The notes beneath the pieces were generated by a model. That model made no database searches, was not told where the DNA came from, and saw only the letters and a program-made list of their open reading frames with translations. Position numbers and translations under genes: made by a program. Shown piece after piece: positions 46,927 through 55,784 of a stretch of DNA of 64,000 bases. The number at the start of each line of letters is the position of its first letter. Position 1 is the stretch's first letter. The stretch lies in NCBI GenBank assembly GCA_016926625.1, contig JAFGOE010000030.1:1-64000 (forward strand). The letters are read 5' to 3'. This stretch comes from Candidatus Zhuqueibacterota bacterium (GTDB lineage Bacteria > Zhuqueibacterota > Zhuqueibacteria > Thermofontimicrobiales > Thiofontviventaceae).

Positions 46927-47125
46927 TTTATCCCATATTATTGATCAGTAAAACATATCTTAAACACGCAACGATCTAAAGGTTTATCAATTCGTTGGAA
47001 AAATCACTTCCTTTCAGGATAAAAAATTAGTTCTATGTTACTTGCTCAAGTTCTCAAAGTTCCCGATTTATCTGACCAAAATTAGAGATCTTGTTTCTTT
47101 GTGCAGGTAAAATTATGTATCGTTT

Positions 47126-47154
47126 AATATACTAAATAATATGACAGTTGTCAA
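47126..47154 (-). promoter_or_regulatory. Distal sigA promoter or start of an unseen RNA
   Basis: On the minus strand TTGACA-17-TATATT, one of the best matches in the window, about 470 nt before sigA. The region 46651-47119 between them shows no ORF or stable hairpin I can support. Confidence 0.65.
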
Positions 47155-47208
47155 GCCCTTCATGATGAATTTATCAAAAAAATTTATTTTATGCAATATT
47201 TATGAACT

Positions 47209-47634
47209 TCATGTCAAATACTTTATGATCTCGACTTGCGTTCCCATGTCATTAAATGAATAGGCTACCTTATCCATCAATGTCCGTACAATATAGATGC
47301 CTCTACCGCTCTCTTTGAGCAGATTTTCCGGTGCCACAGGATTATCGACTGCGTTAAGATCGAAACCTCGACCCTCATCTTGAATTAGAATACGAATACC
47401 CTGTTCGCTGATGTAATAGTCAATAATGACCCGCTTGGTTTCGTCGAGCCTGTTGCCGTGCGTGATGGCGTTACCGACTATCTCAGTTATCGAAATCGCC
47501 AGACTATCGCGATCTTCCTCGGTAAAGCCCATTTCCGTCACAATATTTTCGGTTACTTCTTCTACATGCTGAATTTCATTCAAATCACTCTGAACAACCA
47601 AGCGATAATGATCACGCAACTTCTCTTTTCGCAC
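47209..47634 (-). CDS. RsbW-like anti-sigma/serine kinase ATPase
   Basis: This 141-aa GHKL ATPase domain stands alone. The N box is EIVGNAITHGN, the G1 box DEGRGFD and the G2 region SGRGIYIVRTLMD. This is the HATPase_c_2 form found in RsbW/SpoIIAB anti-sigma kinases, which phosphorylate STAS-domain antagonists. No STAS gene or SigB-type sigma is adjacent; the nearest sigma factor is the primary SigA. It starts 15 nt after the outer-membrane candidate stop and may be co-transcribed with it. Confidence 0.88.
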   Translation of the reverse strand: MRKEKLRDHYRLVVQSDLNEIQHVEEVTENIVTEMGFTEEDRDSLAISITEIVGNAITHGNRLDETKRVIIDYYISEQGIRILIQDEGRGFDLNAVDNPVAPENLLKESGRGIYIVRTLMDKVAYSFNDMGTQVEIIKYLT

Positions 47635-47649
47635 GTGTCATCTCCTTAA

Positions 47650-49551
47650 TTAGAGATACCATGATAAATTCAAATTAATATTATTTATATGATATCGATC
47701 CTGTCCAACTCGATCTATGAATCGTCTTACCGCCGTTAATGAAAAATTCAATCCCGGATGAGGAGCATAAATCAGTTTGAGGCTCGGTCCGAAGCTGAAA
47801 TATTCATTACGACTAGGAGAACCAGAGCCTGTTGCTGACTCATATAGTTTAAAATCTTCTTTACGCTCGTAGAGAACGAAACCCGTGGAAAAGGTCACAT
47901 AGTGCCATGGTGTGTAGTCGACGCTGGATCGGACGTAATGATTCTGACGAGTGGTTATCACCGTCTCCTTCCACTGATCCCATAGCAATTTACCATTTTC
48001 CTCCAGTTCCAATCTGTAGTTTGCGTTCATCTGTATCGTCCTGCTCAGCTGATATTGAATGGCTTGCTGCATTGAAAATTTACGGAATACATAGCTTCTG
48101 ATATCGGTTGGACTAAACGTCTGCTCGAAATCATATTCTACATAATTGGCCAATACCTCGAGCGATTGGACCCACTGAAAGCTTTTATTAGGAACGAACG
48201 ATAATTCAGGACTCAGCCTGAAGATCCGCATCCAGTTATTATCAGCACTTCGTTCACCGAAGATGAAAACAAGGTGCTTCAGATTAACGCCTAAGTTGGT
48301 ACTAAGTTTCATCATTTCATTGAAATAATGAATTTGAGTAATTCCGGCGTTTATTCTCAGCTCATCATGATCATCGTTATTTTCATCGTCCGGTGTATCG
48401 TATCGGTATCGACTGATCGACACGTTCGTCATCAGCGAGTCACGATTAGAAAAACGGAGATGCAAAACGTTTGCCAAAGAGACGCGTGAGCTCTTAAAGT
48501 CAGGTGATGCATAGCTAAACTGTGGGGAGAAAGGTGAGTACCTCTCCGAATATGGTACGTCATTTTTCTGTGTTTCGGTCAAATAACTAAACTTTAAACT
48601 CTCCCTTATGTTTTTTCGCTCGAATTTGAGATCGAACTCATTGAATGTACTCAGTTCATGTTTGGATCGCGACAGATCAATATCATCGGTATTGAACCGG
48701 CTTACCTGAGTTTCTCGTGTCGTAATATCACTGTGCACATTAAAACGTATCTGATCATTGACGTGATATTTGAGAACGTTGGTGAATTTGCCGAGTTGTT
48801 CGTCGAGGCTTTCGATGGGAAGCGTCAATAGATCAAATTGACCGTAGTTATCACGTCGTTTTTTGGAATAGCTCACGGACAAAGAATCGGATGTGTCCAT
48901 ATAAAATTGTCTGGTGACCTTATAATTTATTTTAAGGTCCCTGTTCTTTCTCTTTTCAAATTCATCGCCATCGATGAAAAATTGAAATGAATTGACGTAC
49001 TCATTGATATCGATATAGGGTATACGTATATCAAATAAATAGGTTGCTCCGTTATCCAGCTCATCAAACCGCTCGTCAAATTTATAACCTAATTGCGAAT
49101 TGATGTTAATCACCCTGGATGGCTGATAGACGAGTCCCAGGCTTCCGGAGTTTGTTTTAATCTCGTTTTTAATGCCCGATAATCTGTCCGAGAAATAGAC
49201 TGAGGACGTCATTATCTTCCCGATGAGGGTGGGTGAAAATTTCCAGGAGTAATCGATCGATAATACGTTGTCGTCCTTCCACTTTTTTTGATTGTCTGTG
49301 AGACGCATTAAGGTGGAATTAAAATTTTCAACGACCTGTATTGATGCTTTTGGGCTGAGTTCAGTTTCAAAAGTGAAACCATAGAGCCATCGATATATAT
49401 TAAAATTTTGCTCAAATCCAAGCTGATTGATGAACGTGGGATGCTGTTCAACGTTATCCGTGTCAGAGAAAGCAGTTACTGCTGTAGAAAAAACGAGGAC
49501 AATAACGACATATATGCTGAGTTTGGTAATGGGCATGGATGCATGAACCAT
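47650..49551 (-). CDS. Predicted outer-membrane beta-barrel protein
   Basis: This 633-aa exported protein has a signal peptide (LSIYVVIVLVFSTAVTAFSD). It has many alternating amphipathic strands with aromatic girdles (YELYESATG-like turns, repeated xYxYxxR patterns), ending LNLNLSWYL, a typical terminal aromatic residue for BAM recognition. No family is recognised. The start overlaps the DUF502 stop as TAATG, suggesting coupling. The second Met (MPITKL) is an alternative start. Its function is unknown. Confidence 0.7.
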   Translation of the reverse strand: MVHASMPITKLSIYVVIVLVFSTAVTAFSDTDNVEQHPTFINQLGFEQNFNIYRWLYGFTFETELSPKASIQVVENFNSTLMRLTDNQKKWKDDNVLSIDYSWKFSPTLIGKIMTSSVYFSDRLSGIKNEIKTNSGSLGLVYQPSRVININSQLGYKFDERFDELDNGATYLFDIRIPYIDINEYVNSFQFFIDGDEFEKRKNRDLKINYKVTRQFYMDTSDSLSVSYSKKRRDNYGQFDLLTLPIESLDEQLGKFTNVLKYHVNDQIRFNVHSDITTRETQVSRFNTDDIDLSRSKHELSTFNEFDLKFERKNIRESLKFSYLTETQKNDVPYSERYSPFSPQFSYASPDFKSSRVSLANVLHLRFSNRDSLMTNVSISRYRYDTPDDENNDDHDELRINAGITQIHYFNEMMKLSTNLGVNLKHLVFIFGERSADNNWMRIFRLSPELSFVPNKSFQWVQSLEVLANYVEYDFEQTFSPTDIRSYVFRKFSMQQAIQYQLSRTIQMNANYRLELEENGKLLWDQWKETVITTRQNHYVRSSVDYTPWHYVTFSTGFVLYERKEDFKLYESATGSGSPSRNEYFSFGPSLKLIYAPHPGLNFSLTAVRRFIDRVGQDRYHINNINLNLSWYL

Positions 49552-50267
49552 TATTGTTCTTGAGACTTGGCTGGTATCGGGTTATGGGTATCGTCATCGA
49601 CTCGAACAGGCTGATTCACATTGTCCATATCGATGAATTTGGGATCTTTAGCGACGAACGCCTGCTTCGTATGTTCGGGAATGATGGCTCCGCCAGAGAT
49701 AATCAATTTCATGGCATCTTCGATGGACATCGACAATCTGATCACGTCCTTTTTAGGGACGAATAGCAGGAAACCCGATGTCGGATTAGGCGTGGTGGGA
49801 AGAAAGACGCTGACCACATCATGATCCAGCAATTTCTGAATTTCCCCCTTGGTATCCTGGGTAAAAAAAGCGATCGAATATAATCCCTGTCTCGGATAAG
49901 GTATCAGCACGGCCTCTTTAAATACTTCTCTTTTTTCTGAGAGGAACGCCTGACTTATCTGTTGGATCGCAATGTAGATACGATTGATAAGTGGGATTTT
50001 GGTAACGATCATATCGCCGATCGCAAGCACTTTTTTGCCTACATAGTTTCGGGCAACGATGCCGGTGAAGACGATGATCAGAATCACGGAGATAAATCCT
50101 AATCCGGGAATCGGATCCAGTCCGAAACGAGCTAAGAAGCCGCCAATGAACCCTTTCAACAGGCTATCGATCTTTGTGAACAGCCATGAGATGAGAAACA
50201 TGGTTGCCACGAACGGTCCCAGCACCACTAATCCGGTTAGAAAATAGATCTTTATTTTTTTCCACAT
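49551..50267 (-). CDS. DUF502 membrane protein
   Basis: This 238-aa protein has two N-terminal transmembrane helices (FLTGLVVLGPFVATMFLISWLF and LGFISVILIIVFTGIVARN). The DUF502 features PLINRIYIAIQQISQAF, VLIPYPRQGLYSIAFFT and VFLPTTPNPTSGFLLFVP follow. The biochemical role of the family is unknown. It is coupled to the downstream barrel gene and 17 nt after the DivIC-like gene. Confidence 0.9.
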   Translation of the reverse strand: MWKKIKIYFLTGLVVLGPFVATMFLISWLFTKIDSLLKGFIGGFLARFGLDPIPGLGFISVILIIVFTGIVARNYVGKKVLAIGDMIVTKIPLINRIYIAIQQISQAFLSEKREVFKEAVLIPYPRQGLYSIAFFTQDTKGEIQKLLDHDVVSVFLPTTPNPTSGFLLFVPKKDVIRLSMSIEDAMKLIISGGAIIPEHTKQAFVAKDPKFIDMDNVNQPVRVDDDTHNPIPAKSQEQ

Positions 50268-50284
50268 AAGATGATCGCCCTCAA

Positions 50285-50626
50285 CTAATCCCCGTTTGAT
50301 TTTTCGGGCGGAGGATTGATGATGTATAATTTTTCATTTTTTTTGGCCATGCGATGTTCTTCGCGCGCTACTTTTTCGATATGTCGATAATTATTCTTCA
50401 ATAATTCAATTTCATCGGTCAGGTCCTTACTTTCGGCTGTCAATTCTTCGATACGTTTCAATATTCTGTTCTTTTCCCTCGCCAGTTGCATGTATTTGAT
50501 AAGACCCTGATCACCCTGGATAAAAATATACACCAGAATTAGGATAAAAACAAGTGCTAACCATCTGATTTTTTTTATCGACAGAGAAGATTGTTTTTCG
50601 GAATGTCGTTTACGTGTTTTTTTCAT
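50285..50626 (-). CDS. DivIC/FtsB-family septum protein
   Basis: I start this at the Met at 50626 (113 aa), although no Shine-Dalgarno is visible. The order is a basic cytoplasmic N terminus, one transmembrane helix (WLALVFILILVYIFI), then a coiled coil (REKNRILKRIEELTAESKDLTDEIELLK) and the conserved HIEKVAREEHRMAKKNEKLYII motif of FtsB/DivIC. These proteins bridge FtsL and FtsQ in the divisome. Location just after eno repeats the widespread eno-ftsB order. Confidence 0.88.
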   Translation of the reverse strand: MKKTRKRHSEKQSSLSIKKIRWLALVFILILVYIFIQGDQGLIKYMQLAREKNRILKRIEELTAESKDLTDEIELLKNNYRHIEKVAREEHRMAKKNEKLYIINPPPEKSNGD

Positions 50627-50775
50627 TGCAACACATTGGCTGTATAGAATGCAGGTCACAAGCAAAACGGCTGTTACGCGTCGCTCATTATTTTATCAAA
50701 AGAACGACCGTATCACAGAGTTCATCGCCGATAGATTTCCTTGCAACCTGCATCGATTAAAATCAACGAATAGAA

Positions 50776-52062
<1,287 letters not shown>

Positions 52063-52120
52063 TCACTCCTTGTTGTTAACTTACGTACAGGTAATATATA
52101 TATGATGTAACGATGATTAA

Positions 52121-53593
52121 TTATGCACTAAAATATAACAGGAATCCGGCGATTATCGCACCGGAAAATGTACACAACGAATTGACGATATCGTTGTCGA
52201 TCCACTTGATCCCGGAAACTATCCTGGTTCTGAAGGATATACAGTGAATAATCTTCTCAGTTATTTTATGACAGTTCGGACATTGGTATTGAACCTGTAT
52301 CGTGCCTCCGACGATGCTGTCGAATATGCTGCCGAGAAAGCCGGCCAGTGTGATCAGGAGAACGACAGCCAGGTCCTTAATGAAGAAATAGGCAATGAAG
52401 GATATAACTGCACTTCCGGCCAGAGCACCCATTGTTCCTAATAATGAGACCCCGCCCGATGAACCGACGGGCACATGGTCGAAGGTCAGAATGTGTCTGG
52501 GTTTGGATTTTGAGAAGACGCCAATCTCGGTCGCCCACGTATCGGAATTGGCCGCCGCGATGGAGCCGACGAACATGTAGTACAGTATCTCGGCAGGGTA
52601 ATAGTTCCACAGGACAACCAAAATTCCGGCCACCCCGCCGTTGGCCAACACCTGACCCAGATCGCGGCGACTCGATTTCTGGAAGGTGTCGACCAGCTGT
52701 TTCTTTTTCGTTTTGCCCAGTTTAGATATCAGGCTTGATAATAAGAAGAATGATAATATAGGCAATGAAAATTTCCATCCTCCTGTTCCGAAGACCACGA
52801 CGCCTAAGATGAACATGGATACCGTTCCTCCGCCGTCGAGAAACCTGAGCTTATACGAAATAACAGCCAGAAATAGAGCCAGTACAATTCCCAGTAAAAA
52901 TGTCTGATAGTGTGGATGATGAGAAACCAGGTAATGTAGAGTGAAAGCGGTTCCGAGCGGTACCGATAGATTGTCAGAACCCTTGAACGATATCGATTCG
53001 CACACGGTCGCTATGATGGCGGTGAGCACTGCATAAAGGATAGAATAAGATACAGGGATATTGATTCCATCTTTCGAGGCCAGTGTTTGCAGACAACAGA
53101 AAACGATCACCGCGGATAGCAACAACATGGTGGCAGAGCCCTGAACCGATTTCTTCTCGCTACCCAATATGTAGGTAATCGGATTTTTAATGCGATTACC
53201 CACCAAAGCGGCTGACGTATCGGCTATGGCAAGCACCAATGTCGCAGCGATCAAGATGCTGATGTAATGATCCCAAAGCAGGTAGACCAGAATAAAGAAC
53301 GCCAGTGGGTAAAAGACGGTGCCATAGCTTTTCTGTCGTGTGTCGTGCATCGATTTCAATACATTACGCTCAATGGCATAATAATTGATAGGAATAAATA
53401 TAAATGCCACGCTTAATACGGGTAGGTTCGATCGTAATATAAGCGGCGTCATGGCGATGAAAATGCCTGTGATTAAATGCACAAATTTTCGAGTAATTTC
53501 CGCGTTAACATGTAAATGATTGCGTAAATATTCCATTAGAAAAATCAGAAATCCGAGAATCGTAAAGAAAATGAGACCGAGTATCCAATCCAT
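52121..53593 (-). CDS. Fused prenol kinase (VTE5/SEC59-like) and DUF92 (VTE6-like) membrane protein
   Basis: A membrane protein of about 490 aa with two domains. The N-terminal half (about 1-205) resembles dolichol/phytol kinases: NAEITRKFVHLITG, AALVGNRI, GSEKKSVQGSATM. The C-terminal half is DUF92/TMEM19-like: FLDGGGTVSMFILG, RDLGQVLANGGVAG, ANSDTWATEIG, GSSGGVSLLGT, GSIFDSIVGGT. A CPNC..H pair near the end may bind metal. In plants and cyanobacteria the separate homologues phosphorylate phytol and then phytyl phosphate, so the fusion may make a prenyl diphosphate from a free prenol. The first Met at 53620 is an alternative start. Confidence 0.8.
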   Translation of the reverse strand: MDWILGLIFFTILGFLIFLMEYLRNHLHVNAEITRKFVHLITGIFIAMTPLILRSNLPVLSVAFIFIPINYYAIERNVLKSMHDTRQKSYGTVFYPLAFFILVYLLWDHYISILIAATLVLAIADTSAALVGNRIKNPITYILGSEKKSVQGSATMLLLSAVIVFCCLQTLASKDGINIPVSYSILYAVLTAIIATVCESISFKGSDNLSVPLGTAFTLHYLVSHHPHYQTFLLGIVLALFLAVISYKLRFLDGGGTVSMFILGVVVFGTGGWKFSLPILSFFLLSSLISKLGKTKKKQLVDTFQKSSRRDLGQVLANGGVAGILVVLWNYYPAEILYYMFVGSIAAANSDTWATEIGVFSKSKPRHILTFDHVPVGSSGGVSLLGTMGALAGSAVISFIAYFFIKDLAVVLLITLAGFLGSIFDSIVGGTIQVQYQCPNCHKITEKIIHCISFRTRIVSGIKWIDNDIVNSLCTFSGAIIAGFLLYFSA

Positions 53594-53647
53594 ACACACC
53601 CAATTTATTGATTTTATCATTGATTTTGGTTTAAATTTTTGCTATAG

Positions 53648-53676
53648 TATTTACGTATTTTTTTCTTTAAAGTCAA
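53648..53676 (-). promoter_or_regulatory. Promoter of the prenol kinase fusion
   Basis: On the minus strand TTGACT-17-TAAATA, with the predicted start near 53641. It lies immediately beside the first DnaA box pair. Confidence 0.55.
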
Positions 53677-53693
53677 TATTTAATATTAAAAAG

Positions 53694-54006
53694 TTATCCA
53701 CACTTTATCCAGAATTTAAAATTTACAGATTTAACGTGAACCGCGTCACTTAAAAAATCGCTAAGTTATTAGTTTGACGTGGGATGATGATGGCCGTAAT
53801 TTGTTATTCCCTGACCGAACCATCTGTGCATATTGATAATATATTATAAATATTAAATTTATGTATTATTACAAAAAAGATACAACTGAAATAAATCATC
53901 ACATTCAATATATAGTGTGTCTGACATTGAAGACACACAATTGGCGAAAAATTGGAAAATCAGGTTGTCTTTAAAAAAGTGAAAAGTTATCCACAATTTA
54001 TCAACA
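53694..54006. other. Two DnaA-box pairs flanking AT-rich DNA (candidate oriC)
   Basis: TTATCCACA (53694-53702) plus TTATCCAGA (53705-53713), and TTATCCACA (53987-53995) plus TTATCAACA (53998-54006). Each pair is spaced by 2 nt and all are in the same orientation. Between them are about 270 bp of mostly AT-rich DNA, especially 53825-53915. The first box of each pair is a perfect consensus. No dnaA or dnaN gene adjoins. Confidence 0.5.
53915..53938. repeat. Inverted repeat GTGTGTCT-N8-AGACACAC
   Basis: A perfect 8-bp dyad inside the candidate origin and upstream of the DUF4388 gene. It is an operator candidate, with no T-run. Confidence 0.45.
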
Positions 54007-54045
54007 CCTGATCTATATATAGACATCTATAAAGAACGGGACACT

Positions 54046-54774
54046 ATGAATTCGGAAACGAGCATGACGATACTCATCATCCATGAGGATGAGAGCAAAT
54101 TGACCTTTCTGCGACGTGAGTTATCTAAATATTCATACACTATTTTATCGGAGAAAGACGGTAAAAAAGCGTATGAAATCGCAAAAAATGAAAAACCAGA
54201 TCTGATTTTAGCCTCATCACAGGCGACAGGCATTGATGGTTTCGATCTCTGCTGGATGATTCGTCAAAACGAATCGCTTCAATATACGCCGTACATGTTA
54301 TTGTCGAACACCTCGAACGCAGAAGTCAGGATAAACGCCTATCGCAGTGGTGTCGACGCTTATATTGAACCCGACGCGTCCGTCAGGGAGATACATACGC
54401 TAATCGAATCGTTTACACGTAGAATTCGGCAATCAAAGAGTTTGCCAGAGCGGCCGGTCAGTTCATTGCACGGACAGATTTCTCATATACTGGTCATCGA
54501 AATTCTGCAGCTGTTACATATCTCCAATAAGAGCGGAACGCTCTCCCTGGAAAACGGAACCATGAGGGGCAGTATCGGCTATCTGGACGGTAAATTAGTG
54601 TGGGCCGAGACGGACACGAATAAGGGCGAAGACGCGGTTAAAGAATTGACCTCATGGACTGAGGGTGTGTTTACGTTTCAGAAGGATCAGATACGACCCG
54701 TGATGAATATTCACACTCAGACGATGCAGCTCATACTAAATTGTGCGAAAATGATGGATGAAACCGGACAATGA
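54046..54774 (+). CDS. Pseudo-receiver protein with DUF4388 (PATAN) domain
   Basis: This 242-aa protein has an N-terminal receiver-like fold (residues 7-125) in which the phospho-acceptor is lost. PDLILASSQATGIDG has Ser57 where Asp is expected, and YIEPD has Glu for the conserved Lys. After a linker, LHGQISHILVIEILQLLHISNKSGTLSLENG..GYLDGKLVWAET is the DUF4388/PATAN domain, known in signalling proteins of gliding and pilus systems. It is probably a phosphorylation-independent adaptor. The pilin-like gene follows in the same direction. Confidence 0.85.
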   Translation: MNSETSMTILIIHEDESKLTFLRRELSKYSYTILSEKDGKKAYEIAKNEKPDLILASSQATGIDGFDLCWMIRQNESLQYTPYMLLSNTSNAEVRINAYRSGVDAYIEPDASVREIHTLIESFTRRIRQSKSLPERPVSSLHGQISHILVIEILQLLHISNKSGTLSLENGTMRGSIGYLDGKLVWAETDTNKGEDAVKELTSWTEGVFTFQKDQIRPVMNIHTQTMQLILNCAKMMDETGQ

Positions 54775-54830
54775 TTCAGCGGTCCGGACATGTCTGATGA
54801 ATGATGGAACCTGTTTCATCACTGAACACA

Positions 54831-54853
54831 TTGTATCACATGGTGTGATACAA
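54831..54853. promoter_or_regulatory. Dyad TTGTATCACA-N3-TGTGATACAA
   Basis: A perfect 10-bp inverted repeat without a T-run, about 190 bp upstream of the predicted sigma-54 start of the pilin-like gene. It is a candidate activator or repressor site. Confidence 0.5.
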
Positions 54854-55005
54854 AATGTGACATAATTGATAACTATATGGTCAACTATTTATTTATATTG
54901 ATTAAATGTAAAATATACCCATTTAATGCTTGTTTTTTTTGATAAAATGTTGTCCCCATCACATCTATTTCCCGCCAAACGATTAGATTATTAGTGTAAA
55001 ATGAT

Positions 55006-55021
55006 TGGCATGTATGTTGCA
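55006..55021 (+). promoter_or_regulatory. Sigma-54 promoter of the pilin-like gene
   Basis: TGGCAT-GTATG-TTGCA matches the -24/-12 consensus with exact spacing. The predicted start near 55033 leaves a 20-nt leader that carries GGGAGA before the ATG. Confidence 0.75.
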
Positions 55022-55052
55022 TTATCATTAATCAAAACTTGGGAGATAGATC

Positions 55053-55403
55053 ATGCCAGCAATTACGTTAAAAAAAATCATCGTCATTAAGGTTTTCATC
55101 GTCATCATTCTATTAGTCATCTTTGTGGCCGGTGCCACATCGCGGTACATCAACATCAGCAAGCATGCGGAGGCGAGTCAGTGCCGTCGTAACCAGGTCA
55201 TCGTGGAGACAGCTCTGGCCATCGCATATGCCGAGAGTCTGGCTGTTGGCAGTCATCAATTTCCCCGCAGTCTGGAACCATCGATGTTCGAAGATGGCCA
55301 GATTCCCACGTGTCCCATCGATGGCACCCCGATTATCTATGATCGGACGACAGGCACAGCGTTCTGTCCAAATCACATCGAAGAGCACGAACGGATTTAC
55401 TGA
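55053..55403 (+). CDS. Type IV pilin-like (pseudopilin) protein
   Basis: This 116-aa protein has a short basic leader, then a pilin-type hydrophobic helix (VFIVIILLVIFVAGATSRYINISKHAEASQCRRNQ). This continues as the usual pilin alpha-1 helix, and the protein ends with a Cys-containing PTCPIDGTPIIYDRTTGTAFCPNH motif like many pseudopilins. The canonical G-FTLIE prepilin-peptidase site and Glu5 are absent; KKIIVIKVFIV stands in its place. It may therefore be an uncleaved or atypical minor pilin. Sigma-54 control is typical of pilin genes. No assembly ATPase is in the window. Confidence 0.7.
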   Translation: MPAITLKKIIVIKVFIVIILLVIFVAGATSRYINISKHAEASQCRRNQVIVETALAIAYAESLAVGSHQFPRSLEPSMFEDGQIPTCPIDGTPIIYDRTTGTAFCPNHIEEHERIY

Positions 55404-55784
55404 TAGCGCGATGTGACGTGGCTAAATCACTCATTATATCGGCTCATATGACCGATATCTTGTGTCTCACGTCATCTTGAAATTGTCGAAGAACAGGCAA
55501 CTAACAAATCAGCTTATTTTTATTTCCTCAGAAACTCCACATTGAATCTCGATCTTGCTGTACACCATCGGAGAAAGATCGAGTTGAAGAATTAAGCCAA
55601 CAATCATCGTTCTAAGTATCGAATAGATTGTCCGGGAACTGAATCAAAAATCCCTCTGCAAAATATAGAGTATAATTTGTAGTAGTAAAATTATTCGCTC
55701 ATACTATAGAATGTATTTGACGAATAAATTCGTCACTACGAGTGTACTTTTGATATAGTCCCGAACGAACCGTTTCGCTTCGTA
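55404..55784. other. Convergent gap with no recognised feature
   Basis: 381 nt between the pilin-like gene and the GWxTD gene. I find no tRNA, clear terminator or repeat. Confidence 0.5.

Noticed and set aside
54831-54853. Dyad read as a Rho-independent terminator of the DUF4388 gene
   Set aside because: No T-run follows on either strand, so an operator reading is preferred.
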